64,000 bases of DNA, taken from contig JBGTEJ010000017.1 in NCBI GenBank assembly GCA_041747855.1, positions 9,757 through 73,756 on the forward strand, read 5' to 3'. Positions within the stretch are counted from its first letter, which is position 1, and the number at the start of each line of letters is the position of its first letter. Origin of the DNA: ZC4RG35 sp041747855. Lineage in GTDB: Bacteria > Actinomycetota > Acidimicrobiia > Spongiisociales > ZC4RG35. The notes below the pieces were generated by a model. The model had not been told where the DNA came from. It made no database searches and saw nothing but the letters and a program-made list of their open reading frames with translations. Shown piece after piece: positions 32,313 to 40,332 of the stretch. The position numbers and the translations under genes were made by a program.

Positions 32313-32894
32313 TCAGCCGCCGAAGGCTGACTGGAATGATGCCCTGAAGTCCGGCGTCGATAGACCGGAGAACCCGCAGTAATTGACTGACCCTTCGTTG
32401 GCGGTCAGCAGATGGGTCTGACCTTCGGCGAAGGCCACCCCACCGATCAGAGCCTCCATACCCGACGCCGCTTCGAGGACGACGACTTCGGCGTCACCAC
32501 CCTTGAACCAGTGGTCCACCGACAACTCAACCTGACCATCACCGACCGAGGTCACGGTGCCCTCGAATGCGATCTCGGCCTTGGCGAGCTCCTCCTCAGA
32601 GAACTGGATGCACATGGCGGTGATGTCCTCCTGGCCGGCACTCAAAGCAAGTGGTTGGGCTGCCGGCGCCCCTCCAAGTGCGAATGTGGCGGCGATACCA
32701 ACAACCAAAGCCATCGCGGCAGCTGCCGGCAGCCAGTTCCTCCGTTGAACCGGTGTGGGCTCCTTCGTCTCTATATGTGTGCTCATAGTGTCCTCCATCA
32801 GTTTCCGGGACGACGGTGTCGTCATTGACTCTGTCGACACATCAGGTGACATCGGATCGATCCGGGCGAGCCGGTTTCTCAGTTCATCTGTCAT
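32313..32894 (-). CDS. Candidate anti-sigma factor (single-pass membrane protein)
   Basis: A 193-residue protein overlapping the ECF sigma gene by 11 nt. A short cytoplasmic N-terminus (TDELRNRLARIDPMSP) precedes a transmembrane helix (LPAAAAMALVVGIAATFAL). An extracytoplasmic domain of about 110 residues follows, with two Cys and a beta-rich FEGTVTSVGDGQVELSVDHWFKG stretch. Adjacency and topology suggest it holds the sigma factor. No zinc-binding HxxxCxxC motif is present, so the interaction domain would be atypical. Confidence 0.65.
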   Translation of the reverse strand: MTDELRNRLARIDPMSPDVSTESMTTPSSRKLMEDTMSTHIETKEPTPVQRRNWLPAAAAMALVVGIAATFALGGAPAAQPLALSAGQEDITAMCIQFSEEELAKAEIAFEGTVTSVGDGQVELSVDHWFKGGDAEVVVLEAASGMEALIGGVAFAEGQTHLLTANEGSVNYCGFSGLSTPDFRASFQSAFGG

Positions 32895-33462
32895 TTCTTC
32901 TGCTCCCTGGCATGTCGACCGGTATCTGTCCGGACACCTCTCGATTCTGTCGCTCCAATGCGGAACCCAACTTCTTCCTCGCCCTGCTCAGTCGCAGAGT
33001 GGCCGCATTCACAGACACTTCGAGGATCGGGGCGATCTCCCTCGGATCCAACCCCTCCCAGGCCCAGAGACGGAGAATCTCACGGTCGCCTTCCGACAAG
33101 GTGGAGAGAGCTGCTTCGAGATCAGGATCGGTCGCTTCTGCTGGCTCGACTACAGGAGGTCTCTCCGCCTCAAGACGGGTGATCAACATGGCGTGACGAC
33201 GCCTACTCCTGACCTGGTTGGCGACAACCCTCCGGGCCACTCCGTAACACCACGGAAGTGGACCTTCGGCCGGGATGTCGTCGAGTCGACGCCAGGCGAT
33301 CAGCAGGGTTTCAGAAAGAGCATCGGCGACACTGTCGGCATCGAGGCGACGACGCAGATACCGCTGCAAGGGGTCATAGACGTCAGCGACCAGCAACTCG
33401 AAGCGGAGTCGCCGGTCGGCATCAGCCTTCGTGAAGGTCCTGCCGCGTTGATGAAAGTTCAC
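32884..33462 (-). CDS. ECF-type RNA polymerase sigma factor
   Basis: A 192-residue sigma factor. Region 2 reads VADVYDPLQRYLRRRLD...ALSETLLIAWRRLDDIP, then GVARRVVANQVRSRRR. Region 4 is DLEAALSTLSEGDREILRLWAWEGLDPREIA..LEVSVNAATLRLSRARKKL. The stop region overlaps the membrane partner, implying coupled expression and control by the envelope state. No autoregulatory promoter was recognised in the 81-nt upstream gap. Confidence 0.9.
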   Translation of the reverse strand: MNFHQRGRTFTKADADRRLRFELLVADVYDPLQRYLRRRLDADSVADALSETLLIAWRRLDDIPAEGPLPWCYGVARRVVANQVRSRRRHAMLITRLEAERPPVVEPAEATDPDLEAALSTLSEGDREILRLWAWEGLDPREIAPILEVSVNAATLRLSRARKKLGSALERQNREVSGQIPVDMPGSRRNDR

Positions 33463-33543
33463 TGGCCATTCATTGTGTCCGGGATGACCGCCAATCTGTC
33501 ATCGAATTCTCAGATGACTGGTCAGGTCTTGCCGGTCAACGAC

Positions 33544-34746
33544 TCAGACTGAGGTGACCATGTCGGGACGGAGATCGGAGACCGATGCCGCACCGAGTAG
33601 ACGCATGGTTCGGACCACGTCCTCGGTGAGGATCTCGATGGCGCGTTCCACACCCGCCTGACCACCCGCCATCAACCCATACAGGTATGCCCGGCCTACG
33701 AAACACAGCTTGGCACCAAGGGCGATGCAGGCCACCACATCGGCGCCATTGGTGATCCCGCCGTCGATGTAGATCTCGCCACGGTCACCATGGGTCTCCA
33801 CCGCCTCCCTCAAGATCCGCAAAGGGACCACCGACCGGTCCAACTGTCTCCCGCCGTGGTTGGAGAGGATCACCGCATCGGCACCGATGTCGAAGGCGAA
33901 CGCCACGTCGTCGACACGCTGGATGCCCTTGATCACCAGCGGGCCATCCCAACGGCCCCGGACCCACTCGAGGTCGGCCAACGACAGACTCGGGTCCCAG
34001 ATCTGGGCCAGGATCTCCGGGAGTGACCCTTCGAAACCCTGAAGAGACGAGAAGTTCAGCGGATCGCCGGTGAGCATCCGGTACCACCATTTCGGATGCA
34101 CCGCCATCCCACCCAGAGTCCGCAAAGTCAATGCCGGGGGGAACGACAACCCGTTGCGGGCGTCCCGCAGCCTGATCCCCGGGACCACGGTGTCCACCGT
34201 CACCACCAGCGCACTCGAACCCGATTCGACGGCACCGGCCACCAGTTCGGAGGCGATGCCCCGATCCTTGGGCAGATACAACTGGAACCACCGGTTGGTT
34301 TCGGGTGCGGCCACAGCGAGATCCCTCGCAGAAGTGGTGCCCAACGTGGAAAGGGCAAACACGATCCCTGCGTCACCGGCCGCCTTCGCCACCGCCGACT
34401 CCCCCGCATGGTGCATCATCTTGGTGAACCCTGTTGGGGCCAACCCGAACGGGAGGGCACTGTGGCGTCCCAGGACGGTCGTCGAAGTGTCCACGGTGGC
34501 GACGTCGCGGAGTACGGACGGGTGGAACTCGACCTCGTCGAACGCCTCCCGGGACCGACGCAGGCTGATCTCGGCCTCGGCGGCCCCATCTACATAGTCG
34601 AACACAGCCCGTGGCGTCCGCTTGCGCCCCATCTCCCTCAGGTCCCAGATGGTGGCGGCCCGGGCAAGACGACCGGCCGAACCTCCACCCATCCGTCGAA
34701 GTCTCAGGAAGGCGAAGCGCTGTTTCCACCTGCTACCCGATTCCAT
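33544..34746 (-). CDS. FMN-dependent alpha-hydroxy-acid oxidase/dehydrogenase (LldD-like)
   Basis: A 400-residue TIM-barrel flavoprotein. It has FDYVDGAAEAEISLRR at the N-terminus, ALPFGLAPTGF, the QLYLPKDR strand, LVIKGIQ (FMN-binding Lys), the catalytic His in LSNHGGRQLD and YIDGGITNGADV. Family members oxidise lactate, glycolate or other 2-hydroxy acids. Substrate-deciding residues cannot be assigned without alignment. A monocistronic gene. Confidence 0.9.
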   Translation of the reverse strand: MESGSRWKQRFAFLRLRRMGGGSAGRLARAATIWDLREMGRKRTPRAVFDYVDGAAEAEISLRRSREAFDEVEFHPSVLRDVATVDTSTTVLGRHSALPFGLAPTGFTKMMHHAGESAVAKAAGDAGIVFALSTLGTTSARDLAVAAPETNRWFQLYLPKDRGIASELVAGAVESGSSALVVTVDTVVPGIRLRDARNGLSFPPALTLRTLGGMAVHPKWWYRMLTGDPLNFSSLQGFEGSLPEILAQIWDPSLSLADLEWVRGRWDGPLVIKGIQRVDDVAFAFDIGADAVILSNHGGRQLDRSVVPLRILREAVETHGDRGEIYIDGGITNGADVVACIALGAKLCFVGRAYLYGLMAGGQAGVERAIEILTEDVVRTMRLLGAASVSDLRPDMVTSV

Positions 34747-34830
34747 GGGTCAGATTATGACCGAATCGACCAGGCCACCGTGTAGAAGTACGACCCCTTG
34801 AAACTGGTGCCGGGATGCCGCATAGTCACC

Positions 34831-35187
34831 ATGGGCATCTCAGAAGCAGCCCGGAACAGCCTCTACACTGCGCTGACCGAGGTAATCGGCGACGCCAATA
34901 CGGAGACGCTGTTGAAGGCGATACCGCTTTACGACTATGACGAAGTGGCCACCAAGGCCGACCTTGCCGTGCTCCGATCCGAGATGGCGGCAGGTTTTGC
35001 CCAACTGCGAGCTGAATTTACCGGGGAAATCAACCCCCTGCGTGGAGAGATCCGAGGTGGGTTGGCCGATCTGCGGGCCGAGATGATCGAGCGGATCGAA
35101 GGCTTGCGAGTCTCCAACAACCGGTGGATGGTCGCACTCATGCTCACCATCATCGGAGCAATGGCGAGTCTCAGACTCATCGGCTGA
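34831..35187 (+). CDS. Coiled-coil membrane-anchored small protein, copy 1
   Basis: A 118-residue protein. An N-terminal domain of about 45 residues (MGISEAARNSLYTALTEVIG..LLKAIPLYDYDEVATKADLA) precedes a coil of EMAAGFAQLRAE and LRGEIRGGLADLRAEMIERIE repeats. A C-terminal transmembrane helix (WMVALMLTIIGAMASLRL) ends the protein. Copy 1 is the longest owing to an extra coil section. The same layout occurs at 23335-23769. Resembles DUF1640-like families. Function unknown. Confidence 0.75.
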   Translation: MGISEAARNSLYTALTEVIGDANTETLLKAIPLYDYDEVATKADLAVLRSEMAAGFAQLRAEFTGEINPLRGEIRGGLADLRAEMIERIEGLRVSNNRWMVALMLTIIGAMASLRLIG

Positions 35188-35228
35188 ACCCCCTTGAAAC
35201 CGGTGCTGGGATACCGCATAGTCATGGC

Positions 35229-35539
35229 ATGGGCACTCAGAAGCAGCCCGGAACAGTCTCTACACTGCGCTCACCGAGATAATCGGCGACGCCAACACGG
35301 AGACCCTGTTGAAGGCGATACCGCTCTACGACTATGACGAAGTGGCCACCAAGGCCGACCTCGCCGTGCTCCGAGCCGAAATGGCGGCCGGTTTCGCCGA
35401 GCTGCGGACGGAGTTGGCCGAATTGCGGGCCGAGATGATCGAGCGGATCGAAGCCTTGCGAGCCTCCAACAGTCGCTGGATGGTCGCACTCATGCTCACC
35501 ATCGTCGGAGCAATGGCGAGTCTCAGACTCATCGGCTGA
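35229..35539 (+). pseudogene. Coiled-coil membrane protein, copy 2, frameshifted at codon 3
   Basis: The expected start ATGGGCATCTCAG reads ATGGGCACTCAG here. The single lost T shifts the frame at codon 3, and the original ATG then meets a stop after 17 codons. The remaining coding sequence is intact to the same C-terminus. A TTG at 35309 could give a 76-residue protein lacking the N-terminal domain. No other in-frame start is present. Confidence 0.8.
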
Positions 35540-35580
35540 ACCCCCTTGAAACCGGTGCTGGGATACCGCATAGTCATGGC

Positions 35581-35871
35581 ATGGGCATCTCAGAAGCAGC
35601 CCGACACAGTCTCTACACTGCGCTGACCGAGGTAATCGGCGACGCCAACACGGAGACACTGTTGAAGGCGATACCGCTCTACGACTATGACGAAGTGGCC
35701 ACCAAGGCCGACCTCGCCGGGCTCCGAGCCGAAATGGCGGCGGGCTTCGCCGAACTACGTGCCGAGATGATCGAACGGATCGAAGCCCTTCGAGCCTCCA
35801 ACAGTCGCTGGATGGTCGCCCTCATGCTTACCATCATCGGAGCTATGGCGAGTCTCAGACTCGTCGGCTGA
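35581..35871 (+). CDS. Coiled-coil membrane-anchored small protein, copy 3
   Basis: A 96-residue intact paralogue of copy 1 (MGISEAARHSLYTALTEVIG) with a shorter coil (AEMAAGFAELRAEMIERIEAL) and the same C-terminal membrane helix. The upstream box is almost identical to that of copy 2, so copies 2 and 3 are the more recent duplicates. Length variation between copies is confined to the coil. Confidence 0.75.
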   Translation: MGISEAARHSLYTALTEVIGDANTETLLKAIPLYDYDEVATKADLAGLRAEMAAGFAELRAEMIERIEALRASNSRWMVALMLTIIGAMASLRLVG

Positions 35872-35892
35872 GCCCCGTCTGCGCCCATGGCA

Positions 35893-35898
35893 TAAGCT
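35893..35898 (+). promoter_or_regulatory. Candidate -10 element (TAAGCT) of upp
   Basis: TAAGCT ends 6 nt before the upp ATG at 35905 with no ribosome-binding site, which suggests leaderless transcription. Confidence 0.4.
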
Positions 35899-35904
35899 AA
35901 GGCC

Positions 35905-36525
35905 ATGCCACTTACCATCGTCGTACACCCCCTGGCAGCAGACCTGCTCACCGTCCTCAGGGACCGCAACACCGAGCCACCCGAGTTCCGTCAGACCGCA
36001 GAACGGCTCGGCTACCTCCTCGTCGCCGAGGCGATGGCGGACATGGTCACCGATCAAGTGGAGATCGAGACGCCCCTCGAAACGATGCTCGGCACCAAGC
36101 TCCACCGACCCGTCGTGGCCGTCGCCGTTCTGAGGGCCGGACTGGGTCTCCTCGAATCGGTCCTCACCCTCGTCCCTGACGCCGCAATCGGGTTCGCCGG
36201 GGTGCAGCGGAACGAGGAGACCGCCGAGCCCATGGAGTACTACACCAAGTTCCCCAACCTGGAGCAGGCCAGGGTGCTCATCCTGGAACCGATGCTGGCC
36301 ACCGGAGGATCTCTCTCCTGGGCGGTAGACAAGGTCAAGGAGAACGGGGCCATTGACATCACCGCGGTGTGCGTGGTGGTCGCCCCCGAAGGCGCCCAAC
36401 GGATGGAGGAGGACCATCCCGACGTCCGGATCGTCGCCGCCACCCTCGACCGTGGCCTCAACCCCTCCTACTACATCACCCCCGGCCTCGGAGACATGGG
36501 AGATCGCCTCTTCGGGACCATATGA
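35905..36525 (+). CDS. upp: Uracil phosphoribosyltransferase
   Basis: A 206-residue UPRTase. It has VVAVAVLRAGLGLLESVL (PRPP/uracil loop), the flexible loop EETAEPMEYYTKFP, the PRPP motif VLILEPMLATGGSLSWAV, and a C-terminal YYITPGLGDMGDRLFG that contacts uracil. It salvages uracil to UMP. With deoA and cdd in the same window it completes a pyrimidine-salvage theme. Overlaps the next gene by ATGA. Confidence 0.95.
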   Translation: MPLTIVVHPLAADLLTVLRDRNTEPPEFRQTAERLGYLLVAEAMADMVTDQVEIETPLETMLGTKLHRPVVAVAVLRAGLGLLESVLTLVPDAAIGFAGVQRNEETAEPMEYYTKFPNLEQARVLILEPMLATGGSLSWAVDKVKENGAIDITAVCVVVAPEGAQRMEEDHPDVRIVAATLDRGLNPSYYITPGLGDMGDRLFGTI

Positions 36526-36800
36526 ACTCTTTCAACGAGGCCGTCGCCAGGGTGATCGGCGCTCTGGAACCGGGAGACCTGGTCACCTATGGTGAGGTTG
36601 CGGCTGAAGCCGGATACCCCGGAGCAGCCCGAGCCGTGGGCACGTTCCTCCGCACCACCGACCTCGACCTCCCCTGGTGGCGAGTGTTGGGCTCCGGAGG
36701 CTGGCTTCGCTCACCCGACCCGACACGTCAAGCGGACCTCCTCGCCGAAGAGGGGACCACGGTGATCGGCGGTCGGGTCAGGGGCCTACCCGGCGGTTGA
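36522..36800 (+). CDS. Alkyltransferase-like protein (ATL), MGMT fold without catalytic Cys
   Basis: A 92-residue protein similar to the C-terminal DNA-binding domain of O6-alkylguanine-DNA alkyltransferase: VARVIGALEPGDLVTYGEVAAEAG, ARAVGTFLRTT. The active-site PCHRV motif is replaced by PWWRVLGSGG. ATL proteins bind and flag O6-alkylguanine for nucleotide excision repair without transferring the alkyl group. The start overlaps the upp stop by 4 nt. Confidence 0.85.
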   Translation: MNSFNEAVARVIGALEPGDLVTYGEVAAEAGYPGAARAVGTFLRTTDLDLPWWRVLGSGGWLRSPDPTRQADLLAEEGTTVIGGRVRGLPGG

Positions 36801-36829
36801 GCGCCAGCACTACCCGGGTTACACCGACG

Positions 36830-38383
36830 CTACGACCTGGTCCCCCGGAGGGTGGCATCCCTGGCCCTGCCGATTCGCAGCGTCTCGTCGACCAGTGCCT
36901 CCATCTCCTCGGCCTCGGTCCTGAAGTTCACGATGCAGGAGCGGATGGCAAACCGACCATCGACCAATGCGTTGGAGGGATACACCCGACCGCCGAACTC
37001 GATCTCGAACATGATCTGCTCGTTCAACTCATTCAGGTGGGGCTCGGCTTCAGGATCACCGGCGAGGTCGGCGGGCACATATCGGAAGGTGACTATCGAA
37101 AGCCGCTGCGGCGACACGACCTCCAACTCCGGCTCCGACTCCACGAGACGTTGCAGATATCGAGTCAGTTCGACATCGTGAGCGATCCGACGTTGGTATG
37201 CGTCCCACCCGTGGGCAAGAAGCGAGACCCATATCTTGAAAGCCGCGAAATGGCGGGAGAAGTCCGGGCTCATGAACGCCATGTCCCTACCCCAGCCGGT
37301 CTTCTCGGTCTCTTGGACGACATAGGAGGCATGGAGGCCGAACGCGTCGACGAGGATTCGAGGGTCTCGCACGATCACACAGGCTCCAGGCATCGGCGTG
37401 TACAGCCACTTGTGCGGGTCGAAGCCGAGGGAGTCGGCCCTCTCCAAACCCGAGAACAGGTGTCGCATGGAATCGGTCAGAGCGGCGGCTCCCCCATAAG
37501 CGGCGTCGACATGGAACCAGAGGTCGTAGGCCTCGCACACGTCGGCGATTTCCTCGAGAGGGTCGATCGAGCCGGTCCCGGTCGTGCCAGCCGTGCCAAC
37601 GACGGCGATCGGCCGGAGTCCGGCGGCGAGATCGGTCTCGATCGCCTCCCGAAGCAGTTTGACATCCATCCTCATGTCAGAGTCGACCGCGATATGAGTC
37701 ACTCCTGCCCTGCCAAGTCCGGCGATCTCAGCTGCCCGGTCAACGGTCACGTGAGTCTCCGTAGACGAGTACACCTTCAGCTGCGGCCCGCCGGCGAGGC
37801 CCGACTCCCGGACGTCCCATCCGGCCTTCGACAGCCTTGCCAGCTGGATGCCGACCATATTCGCTGCGGCACCACCCGTGGTGATGAACCCGCCGCCCCC
37901 CTCGATACCCAACTTGTGGGCGAACCACTCGACCAGGTGCTGTTCGATCTCGGCAGCTGCCGGGCCCAGACGCCAGCCCCCCGTGTTCTGGTTCAAACCT
38001 GCGGCGAGAAGGTCGGCGACGGCCCCGGGAACTGTCCCCGCCCCGCTTATGTAGGCAACGAAACCCGGATGGCCCGGATACATCGAATGCTCGAACATCA
38101 CCGACCGAAAGTGCCGTTCGAGCTCCTCCTCGGACAGCGCCTCCTTCGGGATCTCCATGGCCACCGCAGCCCGCACCTCGGAGCTGGTCTCGTGCCGCGC
38201 CACCGGCAGCCCCCCTTCGAGTCCGCGAAGAAGCTCAGCCCACAAAGAGACGGACATGTCGGCGAAAGCAACCGCCCGTTCGGACGACCAGACCAGATCG
38301 GTGACCGGCTCAGGACGACTCGATTCCACTTCGGCAAGGTACACGCTGCAAATCGCGCCGAGTTGGTTTCGGACAGGATTCAC
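36830..38383 (-). CDS. PLP-dependent group II decarboxylase
   Basis: Up to 517 residues from GTG 38383. The true start may be further in (an ATG at 38257 fits family length). PLP is bound through the Lys of FDPHKWLYTPMPG. GGAAANMVGIQLAR, FHVDAAYGGAA and HPGFVAYISGAG are conserved in aromatic-amino-acid, glutamate and 2,4-diaminobutyrate decarboxylases. Substrate not assignable. It is encoded convergently with upp/ATL. Confidence 0.88.
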   Translation of the reverse strand: MNPVRNQLGAICSVYLAEVESSRPEPVTDLVWSSERAVAFADMSVSLWAELLRGLEGGLPVARHETSSEVRAAVAMEIPKEALSEEELERHFRSVMFEHSMYPGHPGFVAYISGAGTVPGAVADLLAAGLNQNTGGWRLGPAAAEIEQHLVEWFAHKLGIEGGGGFITTGGAAANMVGIQLARLSKAGWDVRESGLAGGPQLKVYSSTETHVTVDRAAEIAGLGRAGVTHIAVDSDMRMDVKLLREAIETDLAAGLRPIAVVGTAGTTGTGSIDPLEEIADVCEAYDLWFHVDAAYGGAAALTDSMRHLFSGLERADSLGFDPHKWLYTPMPGACVIVRDPRILVDAFGLHASYVVQETEKTGWGRDMAFMSPDFSRHFAAFKIWVSLLAHGWDAYQRRIAHDVELTRYLQRLVESEPELEVVSPQRLSIVTFRYVPADLAGDPEAEPHLNELNEQIMFEIEFGGRVYPSNALVDGRFAIRSCIVNFRTEAEEMEALVDETLRIGRARDATLRGTRS

Positions 38384-38458
38384 GCCACGCCTGTAGACAG
38401 GTGGGACCCGGGCTTCCGTCGAATCAGGTCGGCGGGCAAATCAAATCCTGACTCGCAG

Positions 38459-38464
38459 TAGGCT
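38459..38464 (+). promoter_or_regulatory. Candidate -10 element (TAGGCT) of SIMPL gene
   Basis: TAGGCT is separated by 7 nt from the ATG at 38472, with no Shine-Dalgarno between. Confidence 0.4.
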
Positions 38465-38471
38465 CCGCGGT

Positions 38472-39116
38472 ATGGGCAAGAACCAAGGGATCACTGTCAC
38501 CGGGACCGGGGAAGCGACCGCGCCGCCCGACCTGGCCACAATCAACGTCGGGGTCAGTGTCCTTTCCGCCACGGTGGCCGAAGCCACCACCTCCGCCGCA
38601 TCCGCGGCTGGCGAGCTGATCGACGCCCTCGTCTCAGAAGGTGTCGCCCGAGGGGACATCGGCACCACCGCCTACAACATCGCCTCCGAACACGACTGGT
38701 CGAACAACACCCGTCGTCTCCTTGGATACCGGGTCAACAACACCATCCTGGCCAAGATCAGGGACCTCGACCGGGTGGGACAGATCCTCGATCGGGGCGT
38801 GGCCGCAGCCGGAGACTCCGCCACCGTCAACAACCTCCAGTTCACCATCGAAGACCCGACCGGTATCGAACGCCAGGCCCGCGACACCGCATGGGCCGAC
38901 GCCCTGGCCAAAGCCGGACAGCTCGCCCGACTGGCGGGGCGCAAACTCGGTCAGGCCACCACCATCATGGAGAGGACCTCCTCGGCAGGCCCGTTCCCGA
39001 TGCCCCGGATGAGACAGGAGATGATGGCCGGCGCCGCCGACGTCTCCACCCCGATCGAAGCCGGCACCACCACGGTCACCGTCAACATCGACGTCAGATT
39101 CGTCTTCGCCGACTAG
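38472..39116 (+). CDS. SIMPL-domain (DUF541) protein
   Basis: A 214-residue SIMPL-type protein: ITVTGTGEATAPPDLATINVGV, the central YRVNNTILAKIRDLDRVGQILD and a Met/Pro-rich loop PFPMPRMRQEMM before the final VTVNIDVRFVF strand. No signal peptide is seen, which is unusual because many homologues are exported. TAGGCT ends 7 nt before the ATG, a leaderless arrangement. Biochemical role unknown. Confidence 0.82.
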   Translation: MGKNQGITVTGTGEATAPPDLATINVGVSVLSATVAEATTSAASAAGELIDALVSEGVARGDIGTTAYNIASEHDWSNNTRRLLGYRVNNTILAKIRDLDRVGQILDRGVAAAGDSATVNNLQFTIEDPTGIERQARDTAWADALAKAGQLARLAGRKLGQATTIMERTSSAGPFPMPRMRQEMMAGAADVSTPIEAGTTTVTVNIDVRFVFAD

Positions 39117-39148
39117 AAACCACCAGCGCCCCTGGCTACGCTGGACTG

Positions 39149-39253
39149 ATGGGCGCTGAAGCCACGTTCGCGAATGCATCTTCGGACGGCTTCCCCGCGT
39201 CACCCCCGGTCGCTCCTGTATCGCGACGACCGCGACGTCCGCGACGACGCTGA
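39149..39253 (+). CDS. Candidate Arg-rich leader peptide of arginine genes
   Basis: A 34-residue frame starting ATG 39149 and ending SRRPRRPRRR-stop: 7 of the last 9 codons are Arg, five of them the uncommon CGA. TACGCT ends 6 nt before the ATG, so it may be a leaderless transcript start. The stop lies 62 nt before argF'. Arg runs in short leaders upstream of arginine genes fit ribosome-mediated attenuation or stalling. I do not see a strong terminator or antiterminator in the 62-nt gap, so the mechanism is open. Confidence 0.5.
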   Translation: MGAEATFANASSDGFPASPPVAPVSRRPRRPRRR

Positions 39254-39315
39254 CACCCACTCACCTCGCCGCACCCGTCCCCGTTCGATCGACACCTGAA
39301 GGCAGGACCCGACCC

Positions 39316-40332
39316 ATGAGCACCACAGCACCCAAACATTTCCTGAATACATTCGACTGGTCGAGGACCGAGATCCAGGCCATGCTCGACGACGCCAAGA
39401 CCCTCAAGGAGACTCCGTTTGGGGATTCCTTGAAGGACAAGACGATCGCCCTGGTGTTCCTCAACAACTCGCTGCGGACCCGGACCTCCTTCGACGTCGG
39501 GATCCGCCACCTGGGGGGCCACGCTGTGGTGCTCTCCCCGACCGGCGGGATGTGGCCCCTCGAATTCGAGCCAGGCGCTGTCATGTTGGGTGATGCTGAA
39601 GAGCATGTCAGCGAGGCGGCCAAGGTCCTCTCCCGCTATTGCGACATGATCGGGATCCGGGCGTTCCCCAAGTTCGAGAACTGGGAGGAGGACCGAAAGG
39701 ACAGGGTCCTCACCTCCTGGGCGGCCCACTCCGACGTTCCGGTGATCAACATGGAGACGATCACCCATCCCTGCCAGGAGATGGCCCTGGCCATGACTCT
39801 GCAGGAGCACATGGGCGACCTGGAGGGCAAGCGTTTCCTGCTCACCTGGACCTACCACCCACGTCCGTTGAACACCGCGGTGGCGAACTCGGCGCTGGTC
39901 ATTGCCGCCAAGATGGGCATGGACGTCACCCTCCTCTGCCCCACCGAGGAGTACATGCTCGACGACAGGTATCTCTCCATAGCCAAGGCGGACCTCGCCG
40001 CTAACGGACGGAGCCTCACAATCAGCCACGACCCTGCCGAGGCATACCAGGGGGCCGACTTCGTCTATGCCAAGAGTTGGGGCGCCCTCCCCTACTTCGG
40101 ACGGTGGGAAGACGAGAAGCCGATCCGCGACGCCTACCAGCACTTCATCGTCGACGAGGAGAAGTTGGCCCTCACCAATGACGCCCTGGTCAGCCATTGC
40201 CTCCCCATGCGGCGCAATGTGAAGATGACAGACGGTGTCTTCGACTCCCCGGCCTGTGTGGCCTACGACGAGGCGGAGAACCGTCTCCATGTACAGAAGG
40301 CGATCATGAGACGTCTGGTCGGTGCCGGGTGA
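39316..40332 (+). CDS. argF': N-acetylornithine carbamoyltransferase
   Basis: A 338-residue transcarbamylase that closely follows the Xanthomonas-type enzyme acting on N-acetyl-L-ornithine. Carbamoyl-phosphate site NSLRTRTSFDVG, GGMWPLEFEPG, NMETITHPCQEMA, WTYHPRPLNTAVANSA and the C-terminal SHCLPMRRNVK are present. Ordinary ornithine carbamoyltransferases have different 80s-loop and HCLP contexts. The product would be N-acetylcitrulline, later deacetylated by ArgE', which is not in this window. It begins an operon with the next two genes (GTGA and ATGA overlaps). Confidence 0.88.
   Translation: MSTTAPKHFLNTFDWSRTEIQAMLDDAKTLKETPFGDSLKDKTIALVFLNNSLRTRTSFDVGIRHLGGHAVVLSPTGGMWPLEFEPGAVMLGDAEEHVSEAAKVLSRYCDMIGIRAFPKFENWEEDRKDRVLTSWAAHSDVPVINMETITHPCQEMALAMTLQEHMGDLEGKRFLLTWTYHPRPLNTAVANSALVIAAKMGMDVTLLCPTEEYMLDDRYLSIAKADLAANGRSLTISHDPAEAYQGADFVYAKSWGALPYFGRWEDEKPIRDAYQHFIVDEEKLALTNDALVSHCLPMRRNVKMTDGVFDSPACVAYDEAENRLHVQKAIMRRLVGAG

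Larger units (their letters stand above)
34790..35871. repeat. Tandem triplication of small coiled-coil membrane protein gene
   Basis: Three head-to-tail units start near 34790, 35188 and 35540 (period 398 then 352 nt). Each has a nearly identical upstream box (CCCTTGAAACCGGTGCTGGG then ATACCGCATAGTCA) followed by the coding region. Units 2 and 3 lack an in-frame segment present in unit 1, which explains the shorter spacing. Confidence 0.85.

Noticed and set aside
35309..35539. Copy 2 of the coiled-coil gene as an intact short gene from TTG 35309
   Set aside because: This start would drop the conserved N-terminal domain, and the upstream sequence still encodes that domain in the shifted frame, so a frameshifted copy is the simpler reading.
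36677..38461. 594-codon plus-strand open frame
   Set aside because: It is the antisense of the PLP decarboxylase gene, with low-complexity Arg/Pro/His-rich composition and no family features.
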